Assembly (NCBI GenBank): GCA_047501485.1
Contig: JAZDRN010000013.1
Span: 10,620 to 74,619 of the forward strand
Reading direction: 5' to 3'
DNA: 64,000 nucleotides
Source of the DNA: Ancrocorticia sp047501485
Lineage (GTDB): Bacteria > Actinomycetota > Actinomycetes > Actinomycetales > Actinomycetaceae
A program made the translations under genes and the position numbers. The notes beneath the pieces are model-generated. The model had not been told where the DNA came from. It searched no databases and worked only from the letters and a program-made list of their open reading frames with translations. Positions 17,501 to 25,215 of the stretch are shown here, piece after piece (position 1 is the stretch's first letter; every line of letters starts with the position of its first letter).

Positions 17501-19177
17501 CGCCCGCTCCTCAGGGGGATCGATGAACGGGAACTTGGAGACCTCACCCAGGCCGAGTGAGACCATCTGCAGGATGACCGACGCCAGGGAAGTGCGCTGG
17601 ATCTCCGGCTGGGTGAACTCCTCTCGGTGGGCGAAGTCGTCCTCCGAATAGAGGCGGATGCAGATGCCGTCGGCCACGCGGCCGCAGCGGCCGGAACGCT
17701 GGTTCGCGCTGGCCCGGGAGACGGGTTCGATCGGGAGGCGCTGCACCTTCGTCTTGTTGGAATAGCGCGAGATTCGGGCCGTTCCCGGGTCGACCACGTA
17801 GCGGATGCCCGGGACAGTCAGCGAGGTCTCAGCGATGTTAGTGGCCAGAATGATTCGCCGGTGCGAGTGATTCTCGAAGATGCGATGCTGTTCGGCGGCG
17901 GACAGCCTGGCGTAGAGTGGAAGGACCTCGACGGCACCCGGAATGGCGCTGCGGCCACCCGGTTCTACATAGCGGTTCTTCAACTCGTCCTGGAATGCCT
18001 GCTGCGTGTCCCGAATCTCTCCCTCGCCGGAGAGGAAGACGAGGATGTCTCCCGGCCCCTCGGCCATCAGCTCCTCGCACGCTTCGACGATGCCGGTGAC
18101 CTGGTCTATTGCTTCTGCCCGTCCGGGCGTCTCAGGCTTGTTCCTCGTGGCGGGCCCGCCGCCATTCGCCGATTCGGAGGACGTTCGAGTGGGAGAGGAT
18201 TGGCTGGCGGCCGACCGCTCCTGCTCGGACGTTTCGAAGAGGGGACGATACCGTATCTCCACAGGGTAGGTGCGGCCGGAAACCTCGATGATCGGCGCGA
18301 TGTCCCCGGCCTTGCCGCCGGCATGATGTTCGCCGAAATGCCTCGCGAAACGCTCGGTGTCGATCGTGGCCGATGTGATGATGACCTTGAGGTCAGGGCG
18401 GCGCGGCAGCAGTTGAGCCAGGTAGCCGAGGATGAAATCGATGTTGAGCGAGCGCTCATGCGCCTCGTCGATGATGAGAGTGTCGTAGCGCAGCAGGTCG
18501 GGGTCGGACTGGATCTCGGCCAATAGGATGCCGTCCGTCATCAGCTTCACCAGCGTGTCAGGGGTGACCTCCTCGGTGAAACGCACCTGATAGCCGATCG
18601 CTCCGCCGAGTTTGACTCCCAGCTCGTCGCAGATGCGTTCGGCCACGGAACGGGCCGCAATGCGCCGCGGCTGCGTGTGCCCGATGAAACCGGCGATGCC
18701 GCGGCCGAGTTCGAGGCAGATCTTCGGGAGCTGCGTGGTCTTACCCGATCCGGTTTCTCCCGCCACGATGACGACCTGGTTGTCGCGAATGGCCGCTGCG
18801 ATTTCCTCGCGGCGTGCCGAGACGGGAAGTTGCTCGGGGTAGGAGATACGTGGAACCGCAGCTCGCCTCTGGTCCATCCGCTCGGGGGAGAGGGGCTTGG
18901 GCGGGCGCGGGCGTTGACGGTTGGAGCGGCTCGCTCGACCCGCGCCCGCGTTGGAGTGGCTCCTATTGGAGCGGCTGGTGCGACCAGCGTTCCTGGTGGT
19001 CTCGCGGGGCCCAGGCTTACCGTTACCGGAAGAGTCTCGGTTCGCCCCGCCGGAAGCTCCACTATCGGTTGAGGTGGTCTGTTTGTGCCCGCGCCGTCCG
19101 CGCTGGTTTTGCCCGCCGCGCGATTCCGGATCCTGCGGGCCATTCGAAGAGGGTGTTTGTGCCATACTGAGGGCCAT
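14519..19177 (-). CDS. hrpA: ATP-dependent RNA helicase HrpA
   Basis: About 1552 residues. After a basic, Gly/Ser/Arg-rich N-terminal tail of some 100 residues come the DEAH helicase motifs: VVIVAGETGSGKTTQLPK (Walker A), TQPRRIAARSVAERI, LIIDEAHERSLNIDF (DEAH), ITSATIDTERFA, LVFLSGEGEI, ATNIAETSLTVPGIRYVVD and QRSGRCGR. The HA2/OB region and the long HrpA-specific C-terminal domain (KRIRRQLVPAPDVA) follow, so it is full length. HrpA acts on structured RNA, for example in rescue of collided ribosomes. Starts at 19177 (used) or 19204 are both possible; further upstream the frame runs through the palindromic repeat at 19231-19288 and is not coding. Confidence 0.95.
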   Translation of the reverse strand: MALSMAQTPSSNGPQDPESRGGQNQRGRRGHKQTTSTDSGASGGANRDSSGNGKPGPRETTRNAGRTSRSNRSHSNAGAGRASRSNRQRPRPPKPLSPERMDQRRAAVPRISYPEQLPVSARREEIAAAIRDNQVVIVAGETGSGKTTQLPKICLELGRGIAGFIGHTQPRRIAARSVAERICDELGVKLGGAIGYQVRFTEEVTPDTLVKLMTDGILLAEIQSDPDLLRYDTLIIDEAHERSLNIDFILGYLAQLLPRRPDLKVIITSATIDTERFARHFGEHHAGGKAGDIAPIIEVSGRTYPVEIRYRPLFETSEQERSAASQSSPTRTSSESANGGGPATRNKPETPGRAEAIDQVTGIVEACEELMAEGPGDILVFLSGEGEIRDTQQAFQDELKNRYVEPGGRSAIPGAVEVLPLYARLSAAEQHRIFENHSHRRIILATNIAETSLTVPGIRYVVDPGTARISRYSNKTKVQRLPIEPVSRASANQRSGRCGRVADGICIRLYSEDDFAHREEFTQPEIQRTSLASVILQMVSLGLGEVSKFPFIDPPEERAVRAGTQLLEEIGAIDTRAPRGQQRGPRLTKVGWELAKLPIDPRLGRMLIEAQKNGCASEVLVLVAALSVQDVRERPTEKRAQADQLHARFTARSSDFLAYLTLWRYLHTQQRELSGSQFRRMCRAEFLNYLRYREWTDVVSQLQQMSRSLGLDIHPLALPTSRQIREADLAGPATAGATPESRAEATTPHPSASTSSWSSGTGASPSSTQTASACRELGRSADTPEAGAIHRSMLVGLLSNLGNWSERTRDYLGARGTHFVIWPGSGLHRRTPAWVMAAELVETSRLFARTVAAIEPHWIEPLAKHLTKRSYSEPIWSSRNGAAMCKEKVTLYGMTLVADRQILLSSVGTDSARDLAREMFIRHALVEGDWRTHHRFLKENAAALEEAAETERKLRRHGLVADEDALAAFYEERIPEKIVSGRHFDSWWKKERQKNPDLLNFTQEFLLGETQASGSDFPAEWVQGDLTLPLEYSFNPGSYGDGVTVTIPVTLLPQVEDVGFDWLVPGLREDLVVGTIRALPKRIRRQLVPAPDVARAILPLLGESGDSVASLSGNAPSTAPVPFRQAFTDAVFKLRGFWIEDADWNDVELPPHLQMNFRVRSERGAVLEESTSLAYVQRSLAPRAKSAVENVVKGAVAMALDEARRGLLSDASDKDAAGDSGAPGEERARAAIRAAEEQARTDMASAEPLVDWPNVPDGVIPASIETTGPHGMVVRGYPALVVADGPDGAKNTKQVQFSVLAEPNDQAREHRHGVIRLLAINVALPETRVTSRWSGAQSLALAGTPYPSTSGLVEDLQLTSARNLADLWCTPNRTVVGELRAKSDWEAMRSWTRDRHEDEVYRLAQLAADICTEWAAVQQAIKANSSIALLGTVTDVRDQLAELMPPGFLSTTPQDRLPHLVRYLKGARLRIEKAQLNPAADDALAWQISDVAERIAAARRKAAGQPYDPAIALLLREARWMLEELRVSLFAQQLGTQGKVSAKRIEKLLAGV

Positions 19178-19230
19178 TCTTCCACGAAAATCCTCAGAAT
19201 CCATCACGGGAACGCGCCTTTTCAGATTAA

Positions 19231-19288
19231 GTGGGCGTGGGGTGTTGCGGGCTGCCAATAAAGGCACCACCCAACGCCCCACGCCCAC
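19231..19288. repeat. Palindromic repeat, copy 1
   Basis: 58 bp that can fold into a long hairpin: outer arms GTGGGCGTGGGG and CCCCACGCCCAC, inner TGCC/GGCA stem, AATAAA loop. A second copy in the same orientation is at 20299-20355 (three mismatches in 57). This copy lies between two divergent genes, so it is not a normal terminator. Confidence 0.9.
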
Positions 19289-19404
19289 CAGAAAAGAAGT
19301 CGCGGCGGAGCAACGAATGGAGCCTGAAACCGTCTGTCGCGCGCTTCTCCACAACCAGCTCTCCTGCGTAGCCGATCCACAGCGGAGGAGATAGTCGACC
19401 GCAG

Positions 19405-20268
19405 TTGACGCGATCCGTGGTGAGATTTCCCGTGTTTGAAACCGGAGTCTTCCACACCAGTGCGCTTGAGAATCGTGGAATCTCAAGGAGCAAGTTGTAC
19501 GAGAGTGTCGCGGCGGGAAATCTCATCAGGTTGCGCCGCGGTTGGTACGCCCTTCCGCATGCTCCCGCCGATATTGCGCTTGCGGTGCGTCAGGGGGTAC
19601 GGCTAACGTGCATCAGCGCAGCCGAGCATCATGGTCTCTGGACTCCGCCGCACACAGGCTTGCACGTATTCGGGGTCCATGGCCGCACCCGAGGACTGTC
19701 CGCCTCCATCGTCCATCCACAGCCTCACCTGCGTAGATGGCCGGACAACGAGCCAATAGCATCGCTCGACCTCGCTCTGCTTCACGCGGGTCACTGTCTG
19801 CCGGTATCGGATGCGGCGATCCTTTTCGAGTCCGCTTTATGCCTCGGCAGGATGTCGTTGGCCGACGCACGCGTTATCGTCAACGAGTTGCCCTATCACC
19901 GTCGCGTCGCTCTTGGGAGGATACGGCCTGAGGCGCAGTCCGGGACCGAGACGAAAGTACGCTGGTTCTTGGAGTCGCGTGGAGTCCGCGTTCAGGCTCA
20001 GGCCTTCATCGAAGGTGTCGGGCGCGTGGATCTACTCGTTGGAAAGAGCCTCGTCATCGAATGCGACTCCGTCAGGTATCACTCGGATCCGAGGCAATAT
20101 CACGAAGACCGGCGACGTGACGCGGAGTTGATCAGGCTCGGGTATCAACCGATACGCCTGACCTGGCAAGACGTCTTCCTCCGGTGGAAAGACACGCGGA
20201 GGCGGCTTGAAGGTATTCTTGCGAGGCGCAGGCACCGATACCTCCGCCCCAATACGGCACGATCCTGA
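19405..20268 (+). CDS. AbiEi-like winged-helix plus DUF559/Vsr-like nuclease-fold protein
   Basis: About 287 residues. The N-terminal third (HTSALENRGISRSKLYESVAAGNLIRLRRGWYAL) resembles the DNA-binding domain of AbiEi-type antitoxins. The C-terminal part (GVGRVDLLVGKSLVIECDS, then YHEDRRRDAELIRLGYQPIRLTW) matches the DUF559/Vsr-like PD-(D/E)xK fold with acidic D and E-x-D residues. No partner toxin adjoins it, and such genes are common as singletons in actinobacteria. Start TTG 19405 or GTG 19417/19420; none decisive. It is bracketed by two copies of the palindromic repeat, suggesting insertion as a unit. Function unproven. Confidence 0.8.
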   Translation: MTRSVVRFPVFETGVFHTSALENRGISRSKLYESVAAGNLIRLRRGWYALPHAPADIALAVRQGVRLTCISAAEHHGLWTPPHTGLHVFGVHGRTRGLSASIVHPQPHLRRWPDNEPIASLDLALLHAGHCLPVSDAAILFESALCLGRMSLADARVIVNELPYHRRVALGRIRPEAQSGTETKVRWFLESRGVRVQAQAFIEGVGRVDLLVGKSLVIECDSVRYHSDPRQYHEDRRRDAELIRLGYQPIRLTWQDVFLRWKDTRRRLEGILARRRHRYLRPNTARS

Positions 20269-20298
20269 GACTGCCGCTCGTGGCCGTCTGAAATCCTC

Positions 20299-20355
20299 TG
20301 GGCGTGGGGTGTTGCGAGCCGCCAATAAAGGCACCGCCCAACGCCCCACGCCCAC
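20299..20355. repeat. Palindromic repeat, copy 2
   Basis: Same element as 19231-19288, starting 31 bp after the stop of the AbiEi/DUF559-like gene. The two hairpins are direct repeats flanking about 1 kb. Confidence 0.9.
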
Positions 20356-20504
20356 GAAGAAAGTTGACCGCCGGATCAACCGGGTGGGAGTTATCCCCAC
20401 TACTCTGTGAGCGCACACACTAGGTTCTCCCAGAACGGCGGACTATGCTCGTCGGGCCGGGTCGCGATTCATCTACCGCGCAAAGAACAGGGAGGAACAT
20501 CATC

Positions 20505-21560
20505 GTGAGGACGCCAATGCGCCTTGTCTGGGGATTGCTTGCACTGGTCATCGCTCTTGCAGCATTAGTGACGGTGAAGCCCGACCTCTTCGATATAACC
20601 GCCGAGTACGCTCTGCGTGCACCTTTCGCCCAAGTATTGGCCATGCGCGGGTGGCTCGTCGTGGCATTCGCCGCGGCCGGACTGTTCTTCCTGATCGTGG
20701 CGGCTATCCGCCGAGCCGTGGTGGCTCGCGGACGCATTGCGTTTACGCTGTCTATCACATTGTTCCTCGTTGCCGGCCTGCATGCCGGCACCATGTATTC
20801 CCGCGGCGTCGATCAGGCGGAAAGTCTCAGTTCCGATGCCGGAATCACGACCGGCACCGCCGGCGATGGATCCATCACGGTTCTGCAGTACAACACGCTG
20901 GGGGGATCGGTGGATGTCGATGCCCTTGCAGACGTCATCGAGACCAACGGGGTTGACGTCATCTCCCTGCCGGAGACCTCGACCCAAACAGCCCAGGAGC
21001 TCGCAGTAGAGCTCGCGCAGCGCGGGAAGGGCTTCCAGCAGTTCGATACCGGCACCTCGGGCTATGATGCGGACTACCGTTCGACCGCTCTTCTCGTGTC
21101 TTTGGCCCTCGGCGAGTACACCCAGACGGATCTCTTCGAGCCCACTGACGAACCGACTCCCCTCGGAGTGCGGGCGGTCCCGGCCGACGGTGACGGTCCA
21201 ACGCTCATGGCCGTTCATCCGGTCGCACCATCCAGTGCGCATCTGGATGTGTGGCGCGAAGAGATCAGCAGGGTCTACTCCCTATGCGGCAGCGAACCGA
21301 ATGCGATCATCGCGGGCGATTTCAACTCCACTGCCGATCACGAGGCCTCGCTTCGCCTCGGTTCGGTCTGCAGTGACACGCTCGCTCAGGCGGGTTCCGG
21401 AGCCGTGGGCACCTGGACGGTGAAGTTCCCGGCGCTGCTCGGTTCGCCTATCGACCGCGTTCTGACGACAGCGGCCTACGAAGGCAGCGAGGCGGCCATC
21501 GTCGATCTGGGCGGTTCAGACCATCGCGGTGTCCTCGTCCGGCTGAAGCCGGCATCCTGA
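20505..21560 (+). CDS. Membrane-anchored endonuclease/exonuclease/phosphatase family protein
   Basis: 351 residues. Three N-terminal membrane segments (about 5-24, 48-70, 84-103) precede an extracellular EEP domain: SITVLQYNTLGG, VDVISLPETST, MAVHPVAPS, NAIIAGDFNST and LGGSDHRGVLV provide the Asn, Glu, Asp-x-Asn and Asp-His active-site residues. Substrate may be a phosphodiester or phospholipid outside the cell. GTG 20505 follows GGAGG at 9 nt and is chosen over a longer frame reaching 20445. Confidence 0.87.
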   Translation: MRTPMRLVWGLLALVIALAALVTVKPDLFDITAEYALRAPFAQVLAMRGWLVVAFAAAGLFFLIVAAIRRAVVARGRIAFTLSITLFLVAGLHAGTMYSRGVDQAESLSSDAGITTGTAGDGSITVLQYNTLGGSVDVDALADVIETNGVDVISLPETSTQTAQELAVELAQRGKGFQQFDTGTSGYDADYRSTALLVSLALGEYTQTDLFEPTDEPTPLGVRAVPADGDGPTLMAVHPVAPSSAHLDVWREEISRVYSLCGSEPNAIIAGDFNSTADHEASLRLGSVCSDTLAQAGSGAVGTWTVKFPALLGSPIDRVLTTAAYEGSEAAIVDLGGSDHRGVLVRLKPAS

Positions 21561-21651
21561 CGGCCCGGCGAAGCAGCACTCTCAAGAGACCATGCCCTGA
21601 CGATGCCCGCCCGGCTTCCTGACGGCACTTCGCGGCGCGGAGCCTGTGGCT

Positions 21652-22323
21652 TCAGAGGAGTTCGGCCAGCTCACTCAGGCAGGCCTTCCAGAAAGCCTTG
21701 GTCTCCGGGATCTCCTGCGCGGAGGGAAGCCGCGAGTGCGTGATATCCACGCGGACGCGCGGTCTGCCATCTGCGCCATCGGGCAGCGAGTACAACGAGA
21801 TGGAAATGCGCGAGCCATCGGCTGCCTCCATCCGCAACGATTTGCCCTGGGTACGGCCTCGCACCTCGAATTCGCAATCTAGCCATGCGCGCCGACGTTC
21901 GTCGTCGTCGATCAACGGCCAGACATCCTGTGGAGTGAGGCGAAGCGACTTGCTCACGCTGGTCTCGAAAGATCCGTCCATCCGCTGGCCGTAGGCGCGT
22001 TTTCCACGTGCGTATTCGTAATCGACGGTGACCGATTGCGCCCACCAGCCATCGACTTCCCGTTTTCCTCCCAGCCAGCGAGCGATACGTTTGTGGTCCC
22101 ACTCCTGCGCGCCGGCCTTGTCCAGCGCTTTGAACCATTGCTTGCGCGTACGGCCGGTCGCCTCTTTGAGGCGGTCGTCGCTGATGAACTTGCGCGTTGG
22201 CAGGTCGGTGGGGGCGGGGGTCTTCGATGAGGTGGCCGGTGCGGCGTCAGCCAGGGCGGAGTTGAGCGCGGCCGCGTTGCCCGCGCCGGTAGCGGGCCGA
22301 GCATATTCTGGCGTGTCAGACAT
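21652..22323 (-). CDS. DUF4287-like domain protein with START/AHSA1-like C-terminal part
   Basis: 223 residues. SDDRLKEATGRTRKQWFKALDKAGAQEWDHKRIARWL ... VDGWWAQSVTVDYEYARGKR fits the DUF4287-type domain, often joined to a small ligand-binding SRPBCC fold; the remainder (FETSVSKSLRLTPQDVWPLIDD ... ISISLYSLPDGADGRPRVRVDITHSRL) has that character. Cytoplasmic, no metal or catalytic motif seen. ATG 22323 has GGGGGAG upstream. Function unknown. Confidence 0.72.
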   Translation of the reverse strand: MSDTPEYARPATGAGNAAALNSALADAAPATSSKTPAPTDLPTRKFISDDRLKEATGRTRKQWFKALDKAGAQEWDHKRIARWLGGKREVDGWWAQSVTVDYEYARGKRAYGQRMDGSFETSVSKSLRLTPQDVWPLIDDDERRRAWLDCEFEVRGRTQGKSLRMEAADGSRISISLYSLPDGADGRPRVRVDITHSRLPSAQEIPETKAFWKACLSELAELL

Positions 22324-22522
22324 TTTGGCTCCCCCGAAACGCTTCCCTGAAGCTGAGTTCCTTCTATCCAGTCTAAAACGTGGCGCTGGAGGATGCATTG
22401 AATTTCAATGCCGGGCCTGGATTCGAGCATGAGGAACAGCAGGTGCCCTAGTATTTAATAAGACCGCTGTCCGGGAGGACTGAAAGAAAACGGCCTGCGT
22501 GAGCAGGAGCAGAAGGAGAATC

Positions 22523-22837
22523 ATGAAGATCAGAACACTGCTGTTGGGCGGAATGATCGGCTACGTGCTGGGGGCCCGTGCGGGACGTAAGCGCTACGAG
22601 CAGATCAAGAACGTCTCCTCGAAGGTATGGAATTCCAAGCCGGTGCAATCGGGGGTGGGCAAGGCCAAGGATGCCGCCGGCGAGGCAACTGAGGAACTCA
22701 AGAATCGCGCTGTCAGCTACGTCCCCTTCGTGAACTCTTCGGGGGCGAACAAGCCGGGTACTGCGAAGGCCGGTTATGCGGATGTTCGTGATGGATCTGA
22801 CGATGGTTCCGTGAGGGTCACCGCCGTAGAGTTCTGA
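22523..22837 (+). CDS. Small YtxH-like membrane-associated protein
   Basis: 104 residues. The N-terminal IRTLLLGGMIGYVLGARAGRKRYEQI is a short glycine-rich membrane segment followed by basic residues, typical of small actinobacterial YtxH-like proteins. The middle is helical and charged (SKVWNSKPVQSGVGKAKDAAGEATEELKN). ATG 22523 follows AAGGAGA. The role is unknown; the TRIC-like gene starts 22 bp after its stop, so they may be co-transcribed. Confidence 0.8.
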   Translation: MKIRTLLLGGMIGYVLGARAGRKRYEQIKNVSSKVWNSKPVQSGVGKAKDAAGEATEELKNRAVSYVPFVNSSGANKPGTAKAGYADVRDGSDDGSVRVTAVEF

Positions 22838-22859
22838 CCCTGCCCGTAAAGTTTGGGGC

Positions 22860-23702
22860 GTGGATTTCTCGGGTATCTTTCCTACTGTTTTTCATGTCTT
22901 CGACGTCAGTGGAGTTGTCGTAGCCGGAATCCTCGGGGGAACTGTCGCCAGGGAACGGCACTTCGATCTGGTGGGTTTCATGGCGCTCGCGGTCATGGCC
23001 GCGCTCGGCGGAGGAATGATCCGCGACGTATTGCTTCAGATGGGGCCGCCGGTTGCTTTGACGAGCTCCTACTATCTGGGTGGAGCCTTCACCGGCGCGC
23101 TCATTGCTTTCCTGTTGAGACTCGACGGAAAATGGTCCAACCGTTTTCTCATCGTCGCCGATGGCTTCGTGCTGGGAGCGTGGACGGCCACGGGTACGCT
23201 CAAGGCGCTCGAAGGCGGCTTCGCTGTGCTGCCCTCCATCATGATGGGCGTGATCACGGCTGTCGGTGGCGGTATGGTACGCGACGTCGCCGTGGGGCGC
23301 GTACCGTCGATATTCGGTGGTAACAGGCTGTATGCCACGTCGGCGCTCGCGGCTACCGTTCCCGCTATCATCCTGTGGGAGGTCGGGCAGCCGAGTATTG
23401 CCACATTCGCCTCCACCATCGTGGGAGGTGGACTCTGCATCGGAGCCCGGGCCTTCCGGTGGAGACTTCCCGTCAACAATGACTACTCCCTGCAAAAGTC
23501 CTATGTACGCCTGAGAGTGGCGCTGAGCGAGTACTCGCGTGCCCGCGATGCCGTCAAGAAATCCGCGCGTGGTGACGCGTCCGGTGTGGCGGAGCAGGAT
23601 GCCGCTCTTCGGGAGCTTCAGAAGGAGCACAACTCCAAGAATTCGGGTTTGCTGGCGCGCTCGCGCCGGACCAAACGTGAGCGCAACCAGACGAATCAGT
23701 AG
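22860..23702 (+). CDS. Trimeric intracellular cation channel-like protein (TRIC/UPF0126, YadS-like)
   Basis: 280 residues with seven hydrophobic segments arranged as two related halves, each with a glycine-rich GGGM(I/V)RDV motif (AALGGGMIRDVLL near 45-57 and VGGGMVRDVAVGRVP near 135-150), the family signature. Bacterial members have been described as cation channels or small-molecule transporters. The last 70 residues are a charged cytoplasmic tail. GTG 22860 start. Confidence 0.9.
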   Translation: MDFSGIFPTVFHVFDVSGVVVAGILGGTVARERHFDLVGFMALAVMAALGGGMIRDVLLQMGPPVALTSSYYLGGAFTGALIAFLLRLDGKWSNRFLIVADGFVLGAWTATGTLKALEGGFAVLPSIMMGVITAVGGGMVRDVAVGRVPSIFGGNRLYATSALAATVPAIILWEVGQPSIATFASTIVGGGLCIGARAFRWRLPVNNDYSLQKSYVRLRVALSEYSRARDAVKKSARGDASGVAEQDAALRELQKEHNSKNSGLLARSRRTKRERNQTNQ

Positions 23703-23825
23703 CGGATCGGTTTCGGTCCCTTCCGTGCCGACGCCAGCTATTCCCCGTTGACGACGACGTAGCGGACAACCCTGCCTATTGCCGGAGAGAGGCCCAGCGG
23801 TTCACCATTTCGGCAGTACGAACGT

Positions 23826-24992
23826 CTAATCGGAACTCGATTCGCCATACTCGAATGCGTACAGGCTGCGCAGCAGTCCGTAGCCGTCCTTGGCGGAGAT
23901 GATCGGAACTGATCGCGGCGCCTCGGAAGGCCCGTTGGGAAGGCTGTTGAGCCCGCCGAGTGCGCCCTGGGAGAGAACCTTCTCCACCGGGTTCAGTTCG
24001 CGGATCGCGATGCCTGCGATGCGCTGGGGATGCTCACGGGCTAGCTCGTTGTATATGTGGGGATCGTGCTGGCCGTCGTCGCCCACGAGGACCCAGCGAA
24101 TGTTGGGGAAGGTGATCATAAGGTTTCGCAGTTGCTTGACCTTGTGTTCCTGCCCGGAGCGGAACAGCCCGGTGGGCGTGGGGCCCCAATCCGTCATGAG
24201 GAGGGGACCGATCGGCAGACCGTTGGCGTGGATGAATTCCTGCATCGCGGGGAAGGTGTTCCAGGCTCCCGTCGAGAGATAGAAGACCGGGGCGTTGGGG
24301 TGATCCTTGAGAATCTCTCCATAGAACTCGGCCATTCCGGCCACCTTGGTGCGGGTGTTCGTCCGCAGGACGAACGAGTTCCATGCCGCGAGCATCATGC
24401 GCGGCAGCCAGGTCACGACGATGGTGTCGTCGATGTCCGACACCAGGCCGACACGGGCTTCCGGATCGACGACGACGACGGGCGCAGTCACCGCTTCGCC
24501 CACGCGGGGAGTGATGCGTGCTTCATGCCAGCCCGGTGCGAGTCCGTGATCGTGGATGAGGAGGTTGACGTAACCGTTTGAATCCGTATGCGTCTCGACC
24601 CTCTTCCCGGCGATCTCGACTGTGACGGGAAGGAACCCCACCTGCGTGGTGAAGAATTGACGCCAGCCGCGCTGGGCCTCGTGAGCCGTCTGGGTGGCCT
24701 TCTCGACCATGTCGTCCACCGCATCGATCCTGGGCCCGCGACTGTCCAGGAGCTGGGAGACCGGACGCCGCGGCAGTACGCCGTGTGTGCTCTTGGGAAG
24801 GAAGGGGAGCGTGAAAGGCCGGTCTCTATCGGGGTCGGCCATGATCGCGCGAGCCATCACATGCAGCTCGGTTACCGATCCGTAGCCGGTGAAAGGGAAG
24901 ATCCGAGGCTGCCACCCCTGGGCTCTGCGGCGTACGATGCCGCGCTTGTTGACGGAGTTCTCGATTGCGCGTGCGATGTCTGCCAATGCCAC
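23826..24992 (-). CDS. App1-family phosphatase (DUF2183)
   Basis: About 388 residues. The central VGLVSDIDDTIVVTWLP gives the DxDxT nucleophile motif, followed by VFYLSTGAWN, LLMTDWGPTPTG and WVLVGDDGQHDPHIY, all typical of the APP1 phosphatidate-phosphatase-like catalytic domain of the HAD superfamily. An N-terminal beta-rich domain precedes it (RIFPFTGYGSV ... VETHTDSNGYVNL). Actinobacterial members are cytoplasmic and of unproven substrate. Start is uncertain: GTG 24992 or TTG 24986; a longer frame to 25406 overlaps gnd. Confidence 0.85.
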   Translation of the reverse strand: MALADIARAIENSVNKRGIVRRRAQGWQPRIFPFTGYGSVTELHVMARAIMADPDRDRPFTLPFLPKSTHGVLPRRPVSQLLDSRGPRIDAVDDMVEKATQTAHEAQRGWRQFFTTQVGFLPVTVEIAGKRVETHTDSNGYVNLLIHDHGLAPGWHEARITPRVGEAVTAPVVVVDPEARVGLVSDIDDTIVVTWLPRMMLAAWNSFVLRTNTRTKVAGMAEFYGEILKDHPNAPVFYLSTGAWNTFPAMQEFIHANGLPIGPLLMTDWGPTPTGLFRSGQEHKVKQLRNLMITFPNIRWVLVGDDGQHDPHIYNELAREHPQRIAGIAIRELNPVEKVLSQGALGGLNSLPNGPSEAPRSVPIISAKDGYGLLRSLYAFEYGESSSD

Positions 24993-25149
24993 GATCTCAA
25001 CTCTACTAAGAGGGAGGGGGAATGGCACTGCTCGTCGCTGCCGTTCCCCATTCGTGATGCAGTAGCAGGTGGTGGTCGAGGTCTCCGGAGAATTCGCTGG
25101 CGCCCTAGGAGTGCGGTGTCCACGGATGGCCGGTGCCTCGAACATGATC

Positions 25150-25191
25150 GGGGGTGAATCCCGCCGGACGAGCCGGGCGGAATTCACCCCC
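25150..25191 (-). terminator. Hairpin downstream of gnd
   Basis: Arms GGGGGTGAATCCCGCC and GGGCGGAATTCACCCCC pair with little mismatch, 25 nt beyond the gnd stop. No clear U-run. Confidence 0.7.
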
Positions 25192-25215
25192 GAGGCATGC
25201 GGGAGCGAGGTCGGC

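Noticed and set aside
19178..19486. N-terminal extension of HrpA
   Set aside because: It translates the palindromic repeat and promoter DNA shared with the divergent gene.
19231..20355. Palindromic repeats as ordinary terminators
   Set aside because: Copy 1 lies between two divergent gene starts, where no transcript ends, and neither copy has a U-run.
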